The notes under the pieces are model-generated. The model made no database searches. It was not told the DNA's origin and saw only the letters and a program-made list of their open reading frames with translations. From a bacterium (GTDB taxonomy: Bacteria > Omnitrophota > Gorgyraeia > Gygaellales > UBA12090), in assembly GCA_004299495.1 (NCBI GenBank), contig SCPY01000298.1, positions 1-10,064 on the forward strand: a DNA stretch of 10,064 nt, given 5' to 3'. The translations under genes and the position numbers were made by a program. Shown here piece by piece: positions 1 to 5,591 of this stretch; within the stretch, counting starts at the first letter, position 1, and every line of letters starts with the position of its first letter.

Positions 1-832
1 ATTTCTGGCGCGAAGGGTCCAGGAATATGGCGGGATGTTTATAATAAGGATTATCCAGAAGTTTTCCATGAAAAAACAGCTTAGGGTGGGTATAGATTAC
101 ATCCAGAAGAAAACTTTCGCTAAATTCAGACTCATCATATAGGCACATCCCCAGGGCCTTGGTGTCAGGAAAGAAATAATTAACCCTTGCCTCATACGCG
201 ATAAAGTTCTTGTGGCCGATAAAATCTACTAATCCGGAGGACAGATCCCCCACCACCCTTAATCCTTTAAAGCCTTCCTGAAGGGAATCCTGATGCATAT
301 TCTTTATCATTCCCGCCATTCTTTCGCTATGAAACTTACCATCCTTCAAATAGGCATCTGCGTAGCTTAATAAAATAAACTGCCCCCATTGCGCGCATTT
401 CTCAGCCGATATTTTTCTTCTTGCCAGCTCTTCAACTATATTTTTTCTCGTATCCTCGGTGACAACACATACGCACTTCTGGTTTCTTTTTAGGGAATCA
501 AGCATATGCGAAACTATCGCGCAATGCTTATCCGACTTATCTTTGTATATGCCGCCCACATGCATTCCCGGGCATAATTCGCCTTTCACGCAGGCATCAT
601 CCATTCCCCAAGGGCTCCCCATAACCACTAACAGCTGCACCGGCACATTCAACGCGCGCGCAATCCTCTCTATGTTCAGAAGGCTTATATTGCGCTCGCT
701 TCTTTCTATACTGCCGATATACGTCCTATGCAGGCCGGCCCGCTGCCCAAGCTCATCCTGCGACCAGCTTCTTTGTATCCGTAGGCGCTTTATCCTTTGG
801 CCAAACACCTTTAAGATTTTGCTGTCACACAC
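1..832 (-). CDS. XRE-family HTH regulator with MEDS (DcmR-like) sensory domain, C-terminus cut by window edge
   Basis: I translated 277 codons by hand; the frame is still open at position 1. Residues about 8-63 form an XRE/Cro-type helix-turn-helix, with SQDELGQRAGLHRTYIGSIE as the recognition region and the typical NISLLNIERIARAL tail. Residues about 85-270 match the MEDS domain: PGMHVGGIY near 88-96, a CVVTED strand near 122-127, then YLKDGKF, GLRVVGDLSSGL, YEARVNYFFPDT, LGMCLYDESEF and IYTHPKLFFHGKLLDNPYY. MEDS domains are sensory modules known from DcmR and methanogen or methylotroph regulators; the ligand here is unknown. The GTG at 832 is chosen because an in-frame TAG lies two codons upstream; an AGGGAG lies about 12 bases before it. 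A nearby ATG in another frame stops after seven codons. Cysteines at 2, 81, 87, 104, 120 and 122 might allow redox or metal sensing, which is speculation. It follows ahbB by 95 bases with no clear promoter, so it may share the ahb transcript. Confidence 0.85.
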   Translation of the reverse strand, partial: MCDSKILKVFGQRIKRLRIQRSWSQDELGQRAGLHRTYIGSIERSERNISLLNIERIARALNVPVQLLVVMGSPWGMDDACVKGELCPGMHVGGIYKDKSDKHCAIVSHMLDSLKRNQKCVCVVTEDTRKNIVEELARRKISAEKCAQWGQFILLSYADAYLKDGKFHSERMAGMIKNMHQDSLQEGFKGLRVVGDLSSGLVDFIGHKNFIAYEARVNYFFPDTKALGMCLYDESEFSESFLLDVIYTHPKLFFHGKLLDNPYYKHPAIFLDPSRQK

Positions 833-927
833 ATACTATGATATCTCCCTTTCGGAAGCTTGTCTACGAGATTATGAGTAGCGTAAAACCGTAAGGCGGA
901 CATGACGAGGCGGGGGCGAGGGTATTC

Positions 928-1317
928 CTAATGCGGTGTAAACGAGGTTTTTTTGAGCTCCTTGACCGTAGTCAAGACTTTATATTCGCAGCCGCGCATA
1001 AGCTTAGATAATTCTTCAATAAATAAGCCCAATTCATTCCCGCCTCTGGCGTGAATCATGGTATAAAGCCCGTACGGCCAGAGAGAGTGCGGTTTTCTTA
1101 AGTAAATATGGCTGATGTAATCTTTCGCTTTAAGCTTACTGCCGAGCCCGGAGCTCACGGACTTTTTACTCCAGGCAATCAGGGCGTTGTGGGTGAATTT
1201 TAGCTTTTGATGGTTGACAATAGCCCCAAACCTGCGAATCTTTCCGGAGAATAAATCTTCCCTTATCTTCTCCAGCTGCCTCTTTGTAAATGGCCGGGAT
1301 TTTATCGCTATATCCAT
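928..1317 (-). CDS. ahbB: Siroheme decarboxylase beta subunit (AhbB-like, Lrp/AsnC fold), short N-terminus
   Basis: AhbB pairs with AhbA to remove two acetate carboxyls from siroheme, giving 12,18-didecarboxysiroheme in the alternative (siroheme-dependent) haem pathway; it acts in the cytoplasm. The 129-residue product shows the family's GKIRRFGAIVNHQKL linker (about 25-39), NALIAW (44-49) and the C-terminal motif SHIYLRKPHSLWPYGLYTMI (69-88), followed by HAR. The family normally begins with a complete winged helix of about 55 residues before RRFGA; only about 27 precede it here, so the first helix of the HTH is missing. The reading frame is the same as ahbA: the ahbA TAG stop is followed by one CCC codon and then this ATG. 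AAGG lies eight bases before the ATG. The NirL/NirG/NirH proteins of haem d1 synthesis are close relatives and cannot be excluded. Confidence 0.82.
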   Translation of the reverse strand: MDIAIKSRPFTKRQLEKIREDLFSGKIRRFGAIVNHQKLKFTHNALIAWSKKSVSSGLGSKLKAKDYISHIYLRKPHSLWPYGLYTMIHARGGNELGLFIEELSKLMRGCEYKVLTTVKELKKTSFTPH

Positions 1318-1320
1318 GGG

Positions 1321-1797
1321 CTATACCTTAAATACCGTCTTAATCTTTATTGTCCTGACGGTAGGCAGATTAACAATTTCCTTGACCCCGGATTGCCGTT
1401 TGATAACCCTGAGGATAGAGTTGATTCTTGAACGCGTAGGGCAAATAAGGGTAAACCAGAGATTGAACCGGGAATCCTTCCTTAAATAATTATGGGTAAC
1501 CTCGGAAAAACCATTCACTATATCCGCTACCCGATTGAGCTTATTCTTTGGCACCGGCATTCCCACCAAAGTGCGCTTATAGCCGATTTTTTCGCTGTTA
1601 TGGATGGGGCCGATGCGCTTGATGATGCCGCGGCCTTTAAGGCGCTTGACTCTGGCGATTACCTCATCCTCATCTAAAGATAACCTCCTGCCAAGCTGCC
1701 TGAAAGGCCTTAAGCATAAAGGAAAATCTTCCTGCAGATAGATAAGAAGCTTTTTGTCCAGCTCGTCTAAATGAAGGGCGCGAGAGGTAGGAGTCAT
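1321..1797 (-). CDS. ahbA: Siroheme decarboxylase alpha subunit (AhbA-like, Lrp/AsnC fold)
   Basis: This is the partner of AhbB in siroheme decarboxylation. The 158-residue product has a complete AsnC-type winged helix, with LDELDKKLLIYLQEDFPL near 10-27 and RLKGRGIIKRIGPIHNSEKI near 50-70. The effector-domain signature THNYLRKDSRFNLWFTLICP follows near residue 100; its His and Arg fall in the conserved active-site stretch of the family. I use the ATG at 1797, not the in-frame TTG at 1803, because AAAGGA sits nine bases before the ATG but only three before the TTG. The gene has its own near-consensus promoter and operator-like inverted repeat, so it is probably expressed separately from the molybdoenzyme genes upstream. 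A role in haem d1 synthesis (NirDLGH type) is the main alternative. Haem made here could supply the gamma subunit, but that link is inferred from position only. Confidence 0.85.
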   Translation of the reverse strand: MTPTSRALHLDELDKKLLIYLQEDFPLCLRPFRQLGRRLSLDEDEVIARVKRLKGRGIIKRIGPIHNSEKIGYKRTLVGMPVPKNKLNRVADIVNGFSEVTHNYLRKDSRFNLWFTLICPTRSRINSILRVIKRQSGVKEIVNLPTVRTIKIKTVFKV

Positions 1798-1804
1798 AAA
1801 CAAA

Positions 1805-1830
1805 AATCCTTTCTAAGATTAGAAAGGATT
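1805..1830. promoter_or_regulatory. Perfect 12+12 base inverted repeat, likely operator
   Basis: The arms AATCCTTTCTAA and TTAGAAAGGATT are perfect reverse complements with a two-base spacer. The repeat begins inside the -10 hexamer of the ahb promoter and covers the expected transcription start, the usual place for a repressor site. On the minus strand it is followed by TTTTTG, so as RNA it could also form a weak AT-rich hairpin ending the upstream operon. I do not recognise the motif as a FNR, Fur, NsrR or IscR site. The XRE-MEDS regulator downstream is one candidate binder, by inference only. Confidence 0.7.
1807..1812 (-). promoter_or_regulatory. Ribosome binding site of ahbA, inside the inverted repeat
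   Basis: AAAGGA on the minus strand lies nine bases before the ATG at 1797, which decides the ahbA start. It is part of the downstream arm of the inverted repeat at 1805-1830. In a transcript reading through from the molybdoenzyme operon it could be paired and hidden. In a transcript starting at the ahb promoter the opposite arm would be mostly absent and the site free. Confidence 0.7.
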
Positions 1831-1856
1831 CTATCAAATATAATTCCGCTTGTCAA
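1828..1856 (-). promoter_or_regulatory. Sigma-70-type promoter for ahbA-ahbB
   Basis: On the minus strand there is TTGACA at 1856-1851 (a perfect -35), a 17-base spacer, and TAGAAT at 1833-1828 (five of six to TATAAT). TGA directly before the -10 gives an extended -10 element. The expected start is near 1820, giving a leader of roughly 23 bases with its ribosome site in place. The promoter lies between the stop of the CuA gene and ahbA, exactly where one would be needed. Confidence 0.82.
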
Positions 1857-1863
1857 AGGAGAG

Positions 1864-2283
1864 TTATTCTACGGTCATCTCTCCGTTCATCTGCAGATGC
1901 TCATTAGAACACCAGACCGTGCACATAAAAGGGAAAACGCCTTTTTTATCCGCGACGAACTTGACTATTTTTACCTCGCCCGCCTTTATTTCATTTATGG
2001 GGGGTTCAACCTTGAAATCCGGAAGGGCAAAACCGTGGCTGACGGTTTCTATGTTACGAATCCTGATCGCAGTCTCTTCCCCGTAGGGAACGGTAAATTT
2101 TCTGGATTGCCAACCCCCTCCCGGGATGCGCGCGAGCCAGTTGCCGTTAAGCGGAGAACGCGCTATAAGCTCTACGGTATAGAGCCCGCTTCGCGCGTAT
2201 TTCTCATACGCTAATATCCCCACAACAGTTCCCACAGTAGCAAGAATAATCAAGAGCGCGGCAACAGGTTCGTTCTTTTTCAT
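1864..2283 (-). CDS. Membrane-anchored CuA-type cupredoxin (cytochrome oxidase subunit II-like domain)
   Basis: This 139-residue protein has an N-terminal membrane anchor (about 7-26) and one periplasmic cupredoxin domain. The CuA ligands are all visible: H83 in VSHGFAL, C121, C125, H129 and M132 in CTVWCSNEHLQM. This is the C-x3-C-x3-H-x2-M spacing of cytochrome oxidase subunit II and nitrous oxide reductase. No oxidase subunit I or NosZ catalytic domain is nearby, so it is probably a one-electron carrier and not part of a terminal oxidase in this window. It starts four bases after the stop of the CuA-polyferredoxin gene, without a strong ribosome site, which suggests coupled translation. 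It is the last gene before the ahb promoter. I expect it to shuttle electrons to or from the neighbouring redox proteins; the partner is inferred. Confidence 0.85.
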   Translation of the reverse strand: MKKNEPVAALLIILATVGTVVGILAYEKYARSGLYTVELIARSPLNGNWLARIPGGGWQSRKFTVPYGEETAIRIRNIETVSHGFALPDFKVEPPINEIKAGEVKIVKFVADKKGVFPFMCTVWCSNEHLQMNGEMTVE

Positions 2284-2287
2284 TAGC

Positions 2288-4165
2288 TTAACCGGTAAAT
2301 AATTTAATAAAGAAAATATGTACCCCTACCAAGAATACAAGTATAGGGACCCAGCCCCTCTTTGCTTCTTCCACGGTAGCATACGTCCGCAAAGAAAACT
2401 TATAGCCAAAATCTAAGGCAAAGAGAAGCCCGATAGCCGTCGCCAGCACCTGCAAATAAGGCATGATGCCGGTAAATACCGGCGTCCAGGGAATGCTGGA
2501 GGTGCCGAATAAATTCCAACCCCAGGAAAAGGGGTCTGAGATAATATGCAATAAATAACTGCCGTTGGGAAGGATTATCCCCAAGCTGAATGCCGCCCAG
2601 ACAGCCAGCCCTACCGGCACAAAACAGTAGGCAAAGTTCACAAAAACTTGCTTAAGCTTGACCTCTTTATTCCCGCTGAATTTCTTAGAAAGATACGCAA
2701 AAAGAAGCGTAAGCCCCGGCAGGAGAAGAAAATCCACGCTAAATGACTCGGAGAGATAACCCAGATATCCGCCGAAGGTCTTGGCGGTAACCATATCCTT
2801 TAAGTGGCCGAAGGGGCCCTGAAAAGCCAGGAAAAATGATAAAAATATACCAATCATGGTAAGCGCTTTAAAAGCCTCATCTGTTCCGCGGCGGTTATAC
2901 ACATCGTCAGTACGCCTTCGCTCGGCAAAAAGGTCCTGGCCAAACGGCCGCAAGACCACATCCATATTGTCATAAGGACAAGTCTTCAGGCACTCAAAAC
3001 ATAATCCGCAATAGGTGTTGCGGTTCATCTCATAGGGGAGCTCCATCCAGGGGCAACCGTAGCCCTTTTCGCTGCCGACTACGCAGGTCTTTGGCACGTG
3101 CTTCTTACAAATCTCAGGATCTCTGGAGCGGACGCCGAAAAGGGAAAAGTTTGAATAGAGGCCCTGAAAGCCGCTCACCGGGCAAATAAACAGGCAAAAG
3201 GTGCGCTTCTCAAAAAACAATGCCGTGATGATAGCAATAAGAATAATCGCGCCCAAAAGCACAAAGGTGGCAAATGGCTTGACCGTAAAGAATCCGGAAA
3301 ACCAGGTAGAGACCCAGAATAAAACAACCAATGGCCAGAGATTGCGCCATTTGCTCACCCATCTTTTGCCTAAGCCCCAGGACTTCTGCCTGCCTACATT
3401 TACTAATTTTCCTCTTTGAATCCAATCGCCGATTAAGGGGAAGGGACACATCATACACCAGAAGCGGCCAATGATGGGCACCATAAAGGTCATCAGTAAA
3501 ACCCACCAGAGAATCCAGACTATCATTACCCCAAAATTATAATTTCCCGCGCTTAAACCGCCGATAAAACCCGCCATGAGGATGATGGTAAAGACAAAAA
3601 GATTAAAAATGATGGGCAAAAGCGGAAACCATCTGCTCTTCAGGAGCGCCCTCACCGGCTTAAATTTAGTAACAGGGAACCTCCAATCTAAAGGAATTAT
3701 TCCGAAGAGCTTAAGCCTTTCATCCTTTTGTTTTTTCCTGAGAGCGCTGATTAGAGAAATCAACCCAAGAAAAATTACCAGGAAAGCCCCTCCCCAGAAA
3801 AGATAATTCGGGCTTACGTATAAATAACCGATCATATAGGGATGAAGCGCGCCGCAAGTAACCGAACACCTAAAGTTGAATCTTCCTGCCTTATCCGCTA
3901 CAAACTGCAAAGACCCCTCCTGGCCCGGATGGGCCGAGGTCTTCACGCCATAACCATCCACAAAGAATCCGTGATGCACATCTTCGCTGATAAGGCGAAG
4001 CTTTACCGTATCTCCCTTATTGACTTTAATTATATTGGGAGTATAGACGAATTTCTTCGCCTTCACTTCTATAAGCCTCTCCGCGGCAAAGGCAGAATTT
4101 GCCATAAACCATAAACCATAAACCATAAACAATCCTGCTATAAATATCTTTTTCCGTAGTTTCAT
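2288..4165 (-). CDS. Fusion of periplasmic CuA domain with NapH/CcoG-like membrane polyferredoxin
   Basis: The 625-residue product has a signal peptide (cut likely after A27 in SAFA), then a cupredoxin domain at 28-117 with H65 in VHHGF and C100, C104, H108 and M111 in CSVTCGALHPYM, a complete CuA set. A membrane segment (121-142) and further segments near 179-205, 210-233, 277-318, 432-450, 477-492, 507-531, 563-587 and 604-623 follow. Polyferredoxin motifs are CMMCP (237-241), CLFICP (324-329), cysteines 353, 361 and 371, and CGLCFECLKTCP (386-397), a classical 4Fe-4S site. NapH, NosR and CcoG families carry such motifs and move electrons between quinol and periplasmic partners; a CuA head is not their usual layout. 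The ATG at 4165 is chosen because it overlaps the gamma stop as ATGA and leaves a good signal peptide; an in-frame ATG at 4234 would add a charged, non-secretory extension. Confidence 0.85.
   Translation of the reverse strand: MKLRKKIFIAGLFMVYGLWFMANSAFAAERLIEVKAKKFVYTPNIIKVNKGDTVKLRLISEDVHHGFFVDGYGVKTSAHPGQEGSLQFVADKAGRFNFRCSVTCGALHPYMIGYLYVSPNYLFWGGAFLVIFLGLISLISALRKKQKDERLKLFGIIPLDWRFPVTKFKPVRALLKSRWFPLLPIIFNLFVFTIILMAGFIGGLSAGNYNFGVMIVWILWWVLLMTFMVPIIGRFWCMMCPFPLIGDWIQRGKLVNVGRQKSWGLGKRWVSKWRNLWPLVVLFWVSTWFSGFFTVKPFATFVLLGAIILIAIITALFFEKRTFCLFICPVSGFQGLYSNFSLFGVRSRDPEICKKHVPKTCVVGSEKGYGCPWMELPYEMNRNTYCGLCFECLKTCPYDNMDVVLRPFGQDLFAERRRTDDVYNRRGTDEAFKALTMIGIFLSFFLAFQGPFGHLKDMVTAKTFGGYLGYLSESFSVDFLLLPGLTLLFAYLSKKFSGNKEVKLKQVFVNFAYCFVPVGLAVWAAFSLGIILPNGSYLLHIISDPFSWGWNLFGTSSIPWTPVFTGIMPYLQVLATAIGLLFALDFGYKFSLRTYATVEEAKRGWVPILVFLVGVHIFFIKLFTG
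4102..4129. repeat. Four perfect tandem copies of a heptamer (CCATAAA / TTTATGG)
   Basis: CCATAAA is repeated exactly four times on the plus strand. On the coding strand it spells residues 13-21 (FMVYGLWFM), the hydrophobic core of the signal peptide of the CuA-polyferredoxin fusion. Seven is not a multiple of three, so gain or loss of one unit would shift the frame near the start of the gene. Three units would add or remove seven hydrophobic residues and keep the frame. Confidence 0.95.
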
Positions 4166-5010
4166 TGTATGTTTAACTCTACCCAATCCGATATGGACTT
4201 GCGCCCTCCCCTGTCTCCTCTCGCGCCATTCCATACTGCCAGGGCGGATAATATTTTGCCCGCGTTAAAAGGGGCGCCCTCTTCGGGATTAAGGGGCTTG
4301 AGAGAACGCTTAAAAACCGCCTGCCACAACCCATCCTTCCAAAGACCTCTACCCAGGACTTCCTGGCTGTCTTTAGCCGTAACAGTTCCTACGCGTATAG
4401 CCAGCAAATCATTGACCGGCGAATGAGATACATGCCGGGAGACGGGAAAAAGCTCTTTGTCCTCAAAGGGATAATAGAAATCAACGTAGGCCTTAGTCTG
4501 AGGCGATTCATTCTGCCAGTACTCCCTGTCCTGGCTTGCCTTCCACTGCCAGATATTGACCTTGCCTAAAAAACCCATCATTATCGTATGCGGCTGCGCC
4601 TTCTCATCCATCGGAAACATAAGGGCGCAGGCATCGGAGAATTTATTCATTTCATGCATCCTGTCTTCAGTATCATCTTTCCAGCTAAAGTAAAAATAGA
4701 TATTTTCCCTGCTGTGGAACGCCTTTACGCTTACCGGCTCAATAACATCTTTCATCTTCGGCCAGGGCAGAACTGTTACCTGATACATTAATTTTACTTC
4801 CTCCGGCTTAAGGCTATCCCACACCTCAGGAGAAATCCCCTGAGCCAAGTCGATCTCTTTTTCTAAAAATGGCACCTCAACGACCGGCCTTACTTCCTGC
4901 TCAATCTTGACCGGGAATCCTCTTGAATACCTGAATCCATAATACACCAGGCCACCGAAAGACGCCAGGAGCGTAACCGTTATTAAAATAACCGTAAGTT
5001 TGCGATTCAT
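4162..5010 (-). CDS. Haem b gamma subunit of type II DMSO-reductase-family enzyme (EbdC/DdhC/NxrC-like)
   Basis: Gamma subunits of ethylbenzene and dimethylsulfide dehydrogenases, selenate and chlorate reductases and NXR hold one b-type haem with Met and Lys axial ligands and pass electrons between the beta subunit and a periplasmic carrier. This 282-residue protein shows the family pattern: FYFSWKDDTED (106-116), FSDACALMFP (124-133), MMGFLGKVNIWQWKA (144-158), LWKDGLWQAVFKRSL (223-237) and RGDRGGRKSISDW (264-276). M144 or M145 and K271 are the likely ligands by analogy. A hydrophobic N-terminal segment (5-25) lacks a clear cleavage site and may stay as a membrane anchor, where many relatives are soluble after export. 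The start codon overlaps the chaperone stop as ATGA, and its stop overlaps the next start the same way. Confidence 0.85.
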   Translation of the reverse strand: MNRKLTVILITVTLLASFGGLVYYGFRYSRGFPVKIEQEVRPVVEVPFLEKEIDLAQGISPEVWDSLKPEEVKLMYQVTVLPWPKMKDVIEPVSVKAFHSRENIYFYFSWKDDTEDRMHEMNKFSDACALMFPMDEKAQPHTIMMGFLGKVNIWQWKASQDREYWQNESPQTKAYVDFYYPFEDKELFPVSRHVSHSPVNDLLAIRVGTVTAKDSQEVLGRGLWKDGLWQAVFKRSLKPLNPEEGAPFNAGKILSALAVWNGARGDRGGRKSISDWVELNIQ

Positions 5011-5576
5011 AATAAAAGCTTTTCTTCGGATTCCATGAATTCAAGCAGGCGCGCGGCGGTTTCTTTATAGAAATTATGCGAGGTTTTAGAAATGACCGCC
5101 TGGGCTATTTGCTTCGCGGGAAGACACAAATATTGCGTGAAGAATTTCTTCTGGGCATCAACGCAGATAAACATCTTTTCGCCTGCTTTTGCGTCATTTT
5201 CTCTATGGGTATCGGCATAAAGCGCCTTAAATATAAGATAGTGCATAAACTCAAGTTCCATCGCCAGCGAATCCGGCCTGTCCCTGTCTGCCTCTACGCC
5301 AAAGGCCCGATAGAAGCCGGAGATGTCGGATAGATAATTTGCTCTTTGAAACTCATGCTCGCTGATGTATTCGCACGTATAGATCCAGGTGCTCTGCGCG
5401 CGAAATAACCGGTCGTATTCCCGGCGCAGGCCCTCTTTCTCAGCCAAGGCCTCAGGAAAGAGTTTAAAGAAATTATCGTCGGGATAAGCAAAGGCTGCCG
5501 CTAAAACTTTATACTCTGACATCCTTTCGCGGGCATTGTTCATTCCCTGTTTTGTCTCTTGCGTTTCTGTTAACAT
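5007..5576 (-). CDS. TorD/NarJ-family molybdoenzyme assembly chaperone
   Basis: These cytoplasmic chaperones bind the immature catalytic subunit, help insert the molybdenum cofactor and hold back export until folding is complete. The 189-residue all-helical protein has REYDRLFRA (52-60), LSDISGFYRAFGVEADRDRP (82-101) and SLAMELEFMHYLIF (103-116), the conserved signature of the family. It sits between beta and gamma, as in dimethylsulfide, selenate and chlorate enzyme operons. The start is uncertain: ATG at 5576 (used), 5543 and 5522 are all in frame and none has a well-placed strong ribosome site. The conserved region begins after the last of them, so function does not decide. Its stop overlaps the gamma start as ATGA. 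Confidence 0.85.
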   Translation of the reverse strand: MLTETQETKQGMNNARERMSEYKVLAAAFAYPDDNFFKLFPEALAEKEGLRREYDRLFRAQSTWIYTCEYISEHEFQRANYLSDISGFYRAFGVEADRDRPDSLAMELEFMHYLIFKALYADTHRENDAKAGEKMFICVDAQKKFFTQYLCLPAKQIAQAVISKTSHNFYKETAARLLEFMESEEKLLL

Positions 5577-5591
5577 TGTTTAGTTCTGCTT

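Noticed and set aside
459..881. Plus-strand open frame of 140 codons
   Set aside because: It is antisense to the conserved XRE-MEDS coding region, has no recognisable domain, and has low-complexity Ser/Leu/Cys composition typical of a shadow frame.
833..927. Possible promoter or terminator between ahbB and the XRE-MEDS gene
   Set aside because: CATAAT resembles a -10 box but has no -35 at proper spacing, and the C-rich stretch near 905-922 forms no clear stem followed by a T run.
1321..1323. TAG between ahbA and ahbB as a recoded amino acid codon
   Set aside because: AhbA ends at the family's usual place, an ATG with a plausible ribosome site follows immediately, and nothing in the window points to amber recoding; kept only as a readthrough question.
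2468..2483. Short perfect palindrome GCCGGTA-AA-TACCGGC
   Set aside because: It lies inside a conserved coding segment of the CuA-polyferredoxin gene, far from any gene boundary, and is short enough to occur by chance.
4166..4234. Upstream in-frame ATG extending the CuA-polyferredoxin by 23 residues
   Set aside because: The extension is Arg-rich, overlaps the conserved end of the gamma gene, and would bury the signal peptide; the ATGA overlap supports the start at 4165.
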